From Desulfohalobiaceae bacterium (GTDB lineage: Bacteria > Desulfobacterota > Desulfovibrionia > Desulfovibrionales > Desulfothermaceae): a DNA stretch of 7,841 nt. Position numbers and translations under genes: made by a program. Each line of letters opens with the position of its first letter. The first letter of the stretch is position 1. The stretch is taken from the NCBI GenBank assembly GCA_021737115.1, contig JAIPER010000161.1, positions 1 through 7,841 on the forward strand. Reading direction: 5' to 3'. The notes under the pieces were generated by a model. It had not been told where the DNA came from and did not search any database. It was given only the letters and a program-made list of their open reading frames with translations. Shown one piece after another: positions 1-5,395 of the stretch.

Positions 1-128
1 AGGGCGATGCCTCCGAAAGAATTGTGTTTGTGCCATGCCGCAAGGCGATGGCATTTGCCTGCCAGTCTCTGATTGCTGGCAGGCAAAAAAGAAAACCTAT
101 CCGTGTCAATCCGGTGATCCGTGGGCAA
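1..128 (+). repeat. Dispersed hairpin repeat, copy A
   Basis: This non-coding element starts with AGGGCGAT at the window edge, so it may extend further left. It contains a small hairpin at 32-52 (GCCATGCC, loop GCAA, GGC-g-ATGGC). A second, 12-bp perfect hairpin follows (54-65 pairing with 76-87, 10-nt loop). It ends in three degenerate ATCCGTG words (99-125). Nearly the whole element recurs in inverted orientation as copy B at 3220-3343, and a shorter copy C lies at 3375-3463. Beyond the ATCCGTG block, 165-194 matches 3499-3528 at 28 of 30 bases, so the homology of A and C continues downstream. The big hairpin is followed by A-rich rather than T-rich sequence on the plus strand, and by no T-run on the minus strand, so it is not a standard intrinsic terminator. 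Confidence 0.85.
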
Positions 129-343
129 AACTCTTCATTTCTTATACTTGATTCCTATTCCATGGATAAGCAAAGTATATGCGGATGAGCACCATCGTCC
201 CCGGATTTTTGGAAAAAAACCTAAAACTTTGTGCTCTGATTCGTAAGTTCAGTAACGTATTCATACTGGCCTGCTCATCCAAAGTCAAAATATCGTCACC
301 AAATCATCCCAAAATTGTCATGAAATTGTCACACAAACCTCGA
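129..343. other. Gene-free stretch downstream of the ligD remnant
   Basis: Apart from the 30-bp block at 165-194 shared with 3499-3528, I see no gene, RNA gene or terminator here. On the minus strand, just after the ligD stop, there are short open stretches, but none resembles the LigD ligase domain that would normally follow the PE domain. The word TGACAATTT occurs twice closely spaced on the minus strand (around 316-334). I could not assign a function. Confidence 0.5.
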
Positions 344-1577
344 TCACACAAGGTCCTCTATCCACAGGCCGGAGAGAACCGAGTAGGGTTCGGTCTGCAA
401 TGGATCGACCCGGCTGCTGGCAACCGCGTCCTTTTTCTTGATCAGCAGCCACTGTTCTTTTTCCTGCCGGTCCAGGCCGGTGCGCACCAAAACGAAATCC
501 CCCTGCAGTTTGACGCCCTGGAGGGTCACTTCCAGCTTTCCCTCTTTTAGGGCCTTTGATACGCTCGCCTCATCCGGATCCGGTGAACCGGCCGGGCTGT
601 ATGTACCGCGATCCCAGACAATGACCTCTCCGCCGCCGTACTGGTCCTCGGGTATCCGGCCCTCGAATTCCGCATAGGCCAACGGATGATCCTCGGTTCG
701 AACCGCCAGGCGTTTCTGGCCCGGATCGAAGCTGGGCCCCCTGGGCACGGCCCAGGACTTGAGCACCCCGTCGCATTCCAGCCTCAGATCGTAATGAAGC
801 CTGCCGGCGGAGTGCTTCTGCACGACAAAGCTGCTCCGCCATTTGTCCTGGTTGCCTCCAGTGCCCGCGGGCTCGGGCGTGGCCTCGAACCTGCGCTTAC
901 CGCGATATTCAACGAGACTGCCCGCAATATCGGCATCGGATGCCGTGTCATCCGAATTGTTCCAAACCCTTACCGGTTCGATCTCCCTAGGACTCATTCC
1001 TGGCAGCCGCTGTCGCCGGGTCAGGACCGGGGCCAGAAGATCACCCCGCCCGGACAGCCTGTCCAGCACCTGTTCAGGGGTAAAGCGCAGGGCGTCTTCC
1101 TGGTTGTGTTGCACAGCCGAGTCGACCTCATCCCAGGAGACCGGTGCAGCCACGTAAGGTTTCGGGGTTGCCCGCAGCGAATACGCACACACAGTGGTCT
1201 TATGTTCGTCGTTCTGGCTCCAGTCGATGAAGACCTTCCCGGTCCGGTGCTCCTTGCCCATTTTGCTGGTCACCAGCTCGGGGTAATGCGCTTCGATGCG
1301 CTTGGCCACGGTTTTCGCAAACTCCTTGCTCTGTGTATAATCGTAAGGTGTGTTCAGGGCAGTTTTTTTCGAAGAAATGTCCAGCCCGGACCCCGTCCGG
1401 GTAGCGCTTGAGGGTCAGGGGGCGCAGACGCAGGTGGGGCAATAGCCAGGGAGAGACCCGGCGGTAGTAGTCCAGGACGTGGGCCTTGCTCAAGCCGCTC
1501 TCCGGATAGAGGATCTTGTCCAGGTTGCTCAGTTCGAGACGCCTGTGCAGAATCTCGACCTTTTTTCCGGATGTCAC
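344..1577 (-). pseudogene. ligD: Broken LigD (Pol-PE) of the NHEJ pathway
   Basis: LigD repairs DNA double-strand breaks with Ku. Its polymerase (Pol) domain fills ends and its PE domain trims 3' ends. Reading starts at a GTG (1577-1575) that overlaps the ku stop (GTGA). The first ~75 codons are the Pol N-terminus, with LELSNLDKILYPESGLSKAH, RPLTLKRYPDGV and HFFEKNCP. The sequence then jumps to a different frame at YDYTQSKEF, which belongs to the distal part of Pol. Roughly 110-130 residues are missing, including the catalytic D-x-D and the SGSKGLH motif. The last Pol aspartate survives in FIDWSQN. Downstream, the PE domain looks complete: numbered from the GTG at 1309 it has H166, H172, D174, R176, H208 and Y212, with the same spacing as the catalytic set of Pseudomonas aeruginosa LigD. 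The protein stops at SVLSGLWIEDLV, which resembles the linker that normally leads into the ligase domain. That domain is absent. The fragment 344-1309 is open and might still yield a PE-only protein. Confidence 0.88.
1352..1361 (-). other. Deletion junction inside ligD
   Basis: On the minus strand this is TGCCCTGAAC. Read in the upstream frame it encodes the end of KNCPE. Shifted by one base it encodes the PLN of the motif that in LigD proteins precedes ...NTPYDYTQSK. The reading frame changes here, and the text on both sides is excellent LigD sequence from distant parts of Pol. The deletion junction must lie at or within a few bases of this point. That both codon readings fit the same ten bases suggests short homology at the breakpoint. 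Confidence 0.7.
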
Positions 1578-1722
1578 GAGGCCCTTTCCTTTTCTCGGGC
1601 CAGACTTTCCTCCAAAGCAGAGATAAGGAGATCCCGGAGGGATTCACCGCGGAGTAAAGCTTTACAGGGACACGGTTCCTCCCGAAGGAGACCACCCCCT
1701 TCCAGATCGCCCTTCTGGCCAT
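1574..1722 (-). pseudogene. ku: Ku protein, internally deleted remnant
   Basis: Bacterial Ku binds broken DNA ends as a homodimer and recruits LigD. The start ATG at 1722 is preceded by AGGAGG at 1735-1740 (12-nt spacing). The first codons read MARRAIWKGVVSFG..VPVKLYSAV, the typical Ku N-terminus. After about codon 26 the frame changes, near 1641-1650. The other frame then reads GESLRDLLISALEESLARE and ends in a stop at 1574-1576, resembling the usual Ku C-terminal tail (VVDLMEALRxSLE). Known bacterial Ku proteins are about 250-300 residues, so some 200 or more residues are missing, including most of the DNA-encircling beta-barrel. Without the frame change, translation would run on into ligD out of frame as a 122-residue nonsense fusion. 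The N-terminal match is strong and the C-terminal match moderate. Confidence 0.82.
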
Positions 1723-1734
1723 GGATCCCTTTCG

Positions 1735-1740
1735 CCTCCT
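1735..1740 (-). promoter_or_regulatory. Shine-Dalgarno of the ku remnant
   Basis: A perfect AGGAGG lies 12 nt before the ku ATG at 1722. Its first base is the last base of the stop codon of the upstream RHH gene. This close packing supports one transcript for RHH gene, ku and ligD, and supports the chosen ku start even though the gene is broken. Confidence 0.6.
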
Positions 1741-2180
1741 TACTGAATTCCGGAATCGGCATCCTGTATTTCCAGCTCCCAGTGGGTCAGGCCTTCATTG
1801 ATAAAATACTCCCGGACTTCGGCGAGATAGTCCGCCAGGTCACCGGGATCGATTTCATTATACGGCCAGACATCGAAATCCTGATTGTCAAAGTATTCAC
1901 CAAGGACCCTGGTCACCTCTTCTCTGCTCCTGGATTCCAGAAGATTCGGGATGTCTTGCTCAATGAGCACCTCATCCCACATCTGGGCGGCATCGATGGA
2001 AGCGTCCCGGCTGGACAGCTCTTCGCCGGCTTCGATTTGTTTGTAGCGCTCGATGAGCAGATCAAAGGCCTCCAGGGTCAGATCCTTGATCGATTTACCG
2101 GTATCGGCCGACAATTTTTTGATTTTATCGTGTTCTTCAGGCTCAATTCGTATGGTCAAGGTTTTGAGATCCTTTTTCAT
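1740..2180 (-). CDS. Ribbon-helix-helix domain protein, acidic C-terminus
   Basis: The product is 146 residues. Residues 1-48 look like a ribbon-helix-helix DNA-binding domain: a basic beta-strand (LKTLTIRIEPEE), then a helix (HDKIKKLSADTG), then a second helix (SIKDLTLEAFDLLIERYK). Such proteins are usually dimeric repressors or antitoxins. The remaining ~100 residues are strongly acidic and I do not recognise them; WPYNEIDPGDLADYLAEVREYF is a possible globular tail. I chose the ATG at 2180 because GGAGGGA lies 7 nt before it and because the longer frame upstream encodes nothing domain-like. The ku start follows 17 bp after the stop, so this is the first gene of the NHEJ operon. It could be an autoregulator or NHEJ regulator, or an unrelated neighbour. 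No toxin gene is adjacent. A TGG-TATAAC extended -10-like motif sits at 2200-2208, but it leaves almost no leader. Confidence 0.75.
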   Translation of the reverse strand: MKKDLKTLTIRIEPEEHDKIKKLSADTGKSIKDLTLEAFDLLIERYKQIEAGEELSSRDASIDAAQMWDEVLIEQDIPNLLESRSREEVTRVLGEYFDNQDFDVWPYNEIDPGDLADYLAEVREYFINEGLTHWELEIQDADSGIQ

Positions 2181-2186
2181 TGCACT

Positions 2187-2193
2187 TCCCTCC
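2187..2193 (-). promoter_or_regulatory. Shine-Dalgarno deciding the RHH gene start
   Basis: GGAGGGA on the minus strand ends 6-7 nt before the ATG at 2180. The longer open frame reaching up to 2399 has no comparable site, so this site argues for the shorter 146-residue protein. Confidence 0.65.
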
Positions 2194-2430
2194 GTGTATG
2201 TTATACCAGAAGTTGGCCTGAATCGCGCTCTTATCTCTGCCGTCAATGACGGCCTTAAAAGAGTTTTGTCTGTAAAACTCAATTTATTCCGACCGGAAGT
2301 ATGTACTGTCATTTTCCCAAATCCTGCACGGCTGTCAACCAATATCTGGACCGCTCTTTTTATTTTCGCTGGAATCTGCAAAAAAATTCCCGACTTCATT
2401 CCTTGAATCTGAAGCCTGAATCAGGTAAGC

Positions 2431-2459
2431 TTGACAAAAATAGTCGGCCTGACCGTAAC
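2431..2459 (+). promoter_or_regulatory. Candidate sigma-70 promoter for the SRPBCC gene
   Basis: A perfect -35 TTGACA at 2431-2436 is followed after 17 bp by a weak -10 CGTAAC at 2454-2459 (3 of 6 consensus bases). If used, transcription would begin near 2466, which fits a protein start at or after 2481 and would rule out the open-frame ATG at 2301. The weak -10 makes this tentative. Confidence 0.27.
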
Positions 2460-2480
2460 AAGCAACCGCATAAACCGGCC

Positions 2481-3149
2481 ATGAGTCTCCATGAGTCATG
2501 GCCATGCGCAAAGAAAGATTCCTTGATTCTTCCGGGCCATACCTACACCAGAATCAAACCCTGGTTTTTGTTCCAGGTGTTCGTGCCGCTTTTGGCCACG
2601 GCCTTCATGTCCCAGGTCATGCCCGGGGAGGTCTTCGGCCAACAAGTTCATGACCGGATAGCGGTGCATCATATCGAGCCTGACAGTCGGGGAGGCCAGG
2701 CTTACAGGCTTGTCTATCTGGTCGGCGTGCCTGTTCCAGTCTACTGGAAATTCAAGACTGATTTCAACAACGATTTCCTGGAGAGCAACAAGTACATAGA
2801 AAAGCACCGTTTCATCTCGCGCTGCGGCAACACCGTCATCACCGAGGATGAATATACCCATACTCCGAAAGCCACCTTCAGATGGAAGACTACAATTTTT
2901 CCGCAACGGCGCAGTCTTGAATTCATCCTGACCAATCCTGAGGAGTGCGGGCAGAAATTTCATTATGGACACATCGACATCGAGTCTGTCCGGCATGGAA
3001 CCAGGGTCACGCAGGAAGCCTATTTCGATTTTTGGGGCGCCTCCTTCTGGGCGCATTTTCCCTGGAGCGGAGGCATGGAGGATTTTTTGACCTACACGGC
3101 CCACTGGGAGCAGCGGATCGTATTGAAACTGAAAGATCGGTATGATTAA
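2481..3149 (+). CDS. Secreted SRPBCC (START-like) fold protein
   Basis: From the ATG at 2481 the product is 222 residues. Residues 28-43 are hydrophobic after R24 and K26, and are followed by a polar, signal-peptidase-like stretch ending near FGQQ (52-55). The protein is probably exported or membrane-anchored. The mature part resembles the SRPBCC ligand-binding fold: an opening segment VPVPVYWKFKTDF (83-95) with helices around FNNDFLESNKYIEKHRF, then alternating strands (ITEDEYTHTPKATFRWKTTI, RSLEFILTNP, HIDIESVRHGTRVTQEAYFDF) and a long final helix (FLTYTAHWEQRIVLKLKDR). These proteins bind lipids, polyketides or other hydrophobic ligands; nothing here identifies the ligand. The start is uncertain: no Shine-Dalgarno precedes 2481, and a TTG at 2523 would give a tighter signal peptide. 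The open frame extends to an ATG at 2301, but that extension is charged and not protein-like. The fold assignment is by pattern only. Confidence 0.65.
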   Translation: MSLHESWPCAKKDSLILPGHTYTRIKPWFLFQVFVPLLATAFMSQVMPGEVFGQQVHDRIAVHHIEPDSRGGQAYRLVYLVGVPVPVYWKFKTDFNNDFLESNKYIEKHRFISRCGNTVITEDEYTHTPKATFRWKTTIFPQRRSLEFILTNPEECGQKFHYGHIDIESVRHGTRVTQEAYFDFWGASFWAHFPWSGGMEDFLTYTAHWEQRIVLKLKDRYD

Positions 3150-3174
3150 AGCGGGCTTCGCCAGCTACCCAAAA
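3144..3174 (+). repeat. Short GATTAAAGC-GGCTTCGCC element, copy 1
   Basis: This ~30-bp sequence overlaps the stop codon of the SRPBCC gene and matches 7627-7656 closely (GATTAAAGC, then GGCTTCGCC, then ACCCAAA). Both copies can form a small hairpin around the central TTC with a single mismatch. No T-run follows, so terminator function is not supported. It is probably part of a dispersed repeat. Confidence 0.5.
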
Positions 3175-3219
3175 GGTTCCAGGTTAACCTTTCACGGTAA
3201 AGAAAAAGAAAGCAGATTA

Positions 3220-3343
3220 TTGCCCACGGATCACACGGATTAACACGGATAGGTTTTCTTTTTGCCCGCCAGCAATAAGAGGCTGGCAGGCAAATGCCAT
3301 CGCCATGCGTCATGGCAACCTATTCTTCTGGAGGTATCGCCCT
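3220..3343 (-). repeat. Dispersed hairpin repeat, copy B (inverted)
   Basis: The reverse complement of this stretch aligns along its whole length with copy A (1-128): AGGGCGAT end, GCCAT/ATGGC hairpin, 12-bp stem (3261-3272 with 3283-3294, one G-T pair, 10-nt loop), GAAAACC, and three ATCCGTG words. The ATCCGTG end faces the SRPBCC gene and the AGGGCGAT end faces copy C. Confidence 0.85.
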
Positions 3344-3374
3344 TGGCGGGGCGAAACTGGAAGCGAAGCCTGTC

Positions 3375-3463
3375 AGGGCGATGAACCCTTTTGCTGCTGG
3401 GTCTTATTCCAGCAGCAAAAAAAGTTTTTATTATCCGTGTTAATCCGAGTGATCCGTGGGCAC
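3375..3463 (+). repeat. Dispersed hairpin repeat, copy C
   Basis: It starts with AGGGCGAT, carries a perfect 12-bp stem (3389-3400 with 3409-3420, 8-nt loop GTCTTATT), and ends with ATCCGTG words (3433-3460) and GTGGGCAC. It lacks the smaller first hairpin of A and B. The stem sequence (TTTTGCTGCTGG) differs from that of A and B (TTTGCCTGCCAG), yet pairing is complete. Homology with the region after copy A continues to 3528. B and C lie head to head, with ATCGCCCT at 3336-3343 and AGGGCGAT at 3375-3382. Short translations of this repeat (LCPRITRINTD on the minus strand) are a familiar spurious-ORF signature and should not be annotated as proteins. Confidence 0.8.
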
Positions 3464-3498
3464 AATTCTTTTTTGCATGTGCTTGATTCGTAGCAAAT

Positions 3499-3528
3499 GA
3501 TAAGCAAAGTATAAGCAGATGAGCACCA
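3499..3528 (+). repeat. 30-bp extension repeat matching 165-194
   Basis: Identical to 165-194 except for two bases. It begins GATAAGCAAAGTATA and ends GATGAGCACCA. It ends 13 bp before the lipoprotein ATG, so it forms most of that gene's leader. I see no ribosome site in it. Confidence 0.75.
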
Positions 3529-3541
3529 AGAGTCCTGAACT

Positions 3542-5029
3542 ATGTCAAAAAACTCCTGTCTCATCAGCCTCTCCATCATACTGATTCTTTTCCTGGCCGG
3601 CTGCGCCCATATACCGGTTCCAACCCGGTCCGTGCACAGCGGAGAATCCGGACCTCCCGGGAGGTGTGCCGATTTTTTCGCCTCTCTCGATTCCCGGATC
3701 AAGGAATCAGAGGTCATTGACCCCGGTGTGTTTCGGGTCGAAGGCTACCCCTACTTGCGGGTCAACCGTTTCCTGGCCTCTTTCCGGCCGGAGGCCGCTG
3801 CTGACGAGGTCGCCTTTTCTGCCTGGGTGGATCGTATGCAGGACCTGGATCAAAAGGCCCGCGCCTATGAAACGGCCAATCTGGTTGTGGCTGACGGATC
3901 TGCCTTCAAGCCCCTGGATGGCGGAGCCGGGCTGAAGAGCCGCATCGCCGACTGCGGTGACCTTCTCAAGGCCGCAGATTTCAAAAGAAAAAACAGACAA
4001 AAGGATCTACTGCACAAGGTGTCCGTTCCTGATGAATACATTCAGCTGCGCAGAATTCTGGGCATTTCCCCGATCAGCGGCTGGTTTGTGTATCGTGGCG
4101 TAAGGCAGTGGCAGGAGGAGGTACAGGAAAAATTTTCCCTGAAGCCCCCGGCAGACTGGAAGACCAGGCGCTACATCCCAGCTCCAAAAACCAATACTTC
4201 GTCTGTTCGGCACAGCCCTGCCTCGACAGAGCGCGATGATCTCGGCATTCCCGAGTATTCTCCCGAGGAACTGGAAGAACTATTTCGAATGCATGCCCCG
4301 GTCTGGGAAATCCAGGCCCAAGGCGAGCATGACCGGATCGGCACACCGGTCTGGACCGGAGGAGACGTCCTCGATTTGAATACTGACGTCCCCGTGACCT
4401 ACACCCGGTTGTCCTTCACCCGTTTCGGAAAAGAGGTCCTGACGCAGTTGAACTATATCATCTGGTTTCCGGCCCGGCCCAGGACCGGCCTCCTGGACTT
4501 GTACGGCGGTCTGCTCGATGGGGTCAATTTCAGAGTCACCCTGGACAAGGACGGACAACCTTTGCTTTATGAGACCATGCATAACTGCGGCTGCTACTAC
4601 AAGGCCTACCCTACCCGCAGGCTTCAGGTCCGCCGGGAAATCGAGTATGATGAACCGCCGCTCATTCTCAAGGCGCCAGATCTCGATCCGGCCAGTCAGC
4701 GTCTGACACTGGCCATGGAAAGCCGCACCCATTTCGTGCAGCACCTCTACCCCGTTTCCCGGAAACCCCGGGCCCCTGCAACCGGATATGCACTGCTTGA
4801 CTACGGCCGCCTCCGAAGTCTTCCCGCTTCAACAGGCAAACGCAAAAGCATGTTCGCAGAGAACAGCCTCGTTCCGGGCAGTGAACGCCTTGAACGATTT
4901 GTCCTCTGGCCCACCGGGGTCCTGTCCCCGGGGGCCATGCGCCAGTGGGGCCGCCATGCCGTGGCCTTCGTGGGCGAGCGCCACTTCGACGATCCGTTTT
5001 ACATGGACCAGATGTTTATCCCAAAATAA
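3542..5029 (+). CDS. Outer-membrane-type lipoprotein, unknown function
   Basis: The 495-residue product begins with a classic lipoprotein signal: K3, a hydrophobic run at 7-18, then the lipobox L-A-G-C at 18-21. Cys21 would be lipidated after cleavage. The residue after it is Ala, not Asp, so sorting to the outer membrane is expected in a Gram-negative cell. I do not recognise the mature domain. Segments that look like conserved cores are YIIWFPARP (305-313), LDLYGGLLDGVNFRVTLDKDG (318-338), HNCGCYY (347-353), HFVQHLYP (397-404) and RQWGRHAVAFVGERHFDDPF (467-486). The C-x-C next to a His, with further His residues, could bind a metal, but this is only suggestive. Residues 200-245 look like a linker rich in Pro, Ser and charged residues. 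The ATG at 3542 is chosen because it gives the signal peptide; no clear Shine-Dalgarno precedes it. No same-strand partner lies close by. Confidence 0.8.
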   Translation: MSKNSCLISLSIILILFLAGCAHIPVPTRSVHSGESGPPGRCADFFASLDSRIKESEVIDPGVFRVEGYPYLRVNRFLASFRPEAAADEVAFSAWVDRMQDLDQKARAYETANLVVADGSAFKPLDGGAGLKSRIADCGDLLKAADFKRKNRQKDLLHKVSVPDEYIQLRRILGISPISGWFVYRGVRQWQEEVQEKFSLKPPADWKTRRYIPAPKTNTSSVRHSPASTERDDLGIPEYSPEELEELFRMHAPVWEIQAQGEHDRIGTPVWTGGDVLDLNTDVPVTYTRLSFTRFGKEVLTQLNYIIWFPARPRTGLLDLYGGLLDGVNFRVTLDKDGQPLLYETMHNCGCYYKAYPTRRLQVRREIEYDEPPLILKAPDLDPASQRLTLAMESRTHFVQHLYPVSRKPRAPATGYALLDYGRLRSLPASTGKRKSMFAENSLVPGSERLERFVLWPTGVLSPGAMRQWGRHAVAFVGERHFDDPFYMDQMFIPK

Positions 5030-5341
5030 GCCGGCTGTTTTATTCTGTACATAAGACAGACGCAGAGCGGTTCTTCGTTTGCGTACTCACTCAAAGCTTT
5101 TGTGAAACCTCAAATCAAATCATTGGGAACCATCCATACTCTTACATATGATTCTGAAATATTACGCATTTTAGTTCCCCTCCCTGGCCAGGGAGGGGAC
5201 AGGGGAGGGTCGGTCATAAGGGAAAAAAATGTCCAAAATATAATTGGTAATTGAACAAGAAGTGAGCAGTGAAGGGAGTATCTGAAAGGCCGGGCAATAT
5301 GGGGTAATTAACATTTTTCGAGATTTGACGGGTTTTATGGT
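5030..5341. other. Gene-free region between lipoprotein and AbiEi genes
   Basis: It contains a perfect GC-rich palindrome (5177-5198) and, in its second half, AT-rich sequence leading into the AbiEi promoter region. I saw no RNA gene and no convincing intrinsic terminator. The AGCCGGCT just after the lipoprotein stop is too short a stem to call. Confidence 0.5.
5177..5210. repeat. Perfect 22-bp GC-rich palindrome plus GGGGAGGG
   Basis: CCCCTCCCTGG at 5177-5187 is followed directly by its exact reverse complement at 5188-5198, then by ACAGGGGAGGGT. The type is familiar as a dispersed intergenic repeat in many proteobacterial genomes (CCCCTCCCT...AGGGAGGGG...AGGGGAGGG). There is no loop and no T-run, so it is not a normal terminator. 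Confidence 0.6.
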
Positions 5342-5353
5342 TTGACTCATTAT
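5325..5353 (+). promoter_or_regulatory. Candidate promoter of the AbiEi gene
   Basis: TTGACG (5325-5330, five of six -35 bases), a 17-bp spacer, then CATTAT (5348-5353, four of six -10 bases). Transcription would begin near 5360, leaving about a 36-nt leader to the ATG at 5396. A second TTGACT at 5342-5347 overlaps the spacer. AbiEi proteins usually repress their own operon through inverted repeats upstream; I could not find a convincing pair here. Confidence 0.4.
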
Positions 5354-5395
5354 TGTTTATATGCTATTTGCCTATTCCAGATGGGCGTTATGCAT

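Larger units (their letters stand above)
2181..2480. other. Divergent intergenic region between RHH and SRPBCC genes
   Basis: About 300 bases separate the two divergent genes. The RHH Shine-Dalgarno site lies at one end and a candidate plus-strand promoter near 2431 at the other. Open frames cross the region on both strands, but their translations look like non-coding sequence (no domain, no ribosome site). I found no clear inverted repeat that would mark an RHH operator, and no RNA gene. Confidence 0.5.

Noticed and set aside
54..87. 12-bp hairpin in copy A as an intrinsic terminator
   Set aside because: The stem is followed by A-rich sequence on the plus strand, and the T-run precedes it on the minus strand, so neither orientation gives a stem followed by U-rich RNA. 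Copies B and C show the same.
179..550. Open frame of 123 codons on the plus strand
   Set aside because: It crosses the repeat extension and runs antisense to the LigD PE domain, with no ribosome site and no domain.
686..1411. 241-codon plus-strand open frame
   Set aside because: It is antisense to ligD, whose minus-strand translation matches LigD motifs strongly; this frame is a GC-driven shadow.
1354..1722. A genuine 122-residue protein starting with a Ku-like N-terminus
   Set aside because: Only the first ~26 residues are Ku-like. The rest is ligD read in the wrong frame, so this is the broken ku.
2193..2228. Minus-strand promoter with TGG-TATAAC for the RHH gene
   Set aside because: The -10-like motif lacks a -35 at normal spacing and would start transcription on top of the Shine-Dalgarno site.
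2301..2480. N-terminal extension of the SRPBCC protein from the ATG at 2301
   Set aside because: The extension is not protein-like, has no ribosome site, and would place the signal peptide about 90 residues into the protein.
3373..3717. 114-codon minus-strand frame containing LCPRITRINTDN
   Set aside because: That peptide is the translation of the ATCCGTG repeat, and the rest is antisense to the lipoprotein gene start.
5220..5395. AbiEi operator inverted repeats
   Set aside because: Only short complementary words (such as CAATA and TATTG about 50 bp apart) were found, too weak to call.
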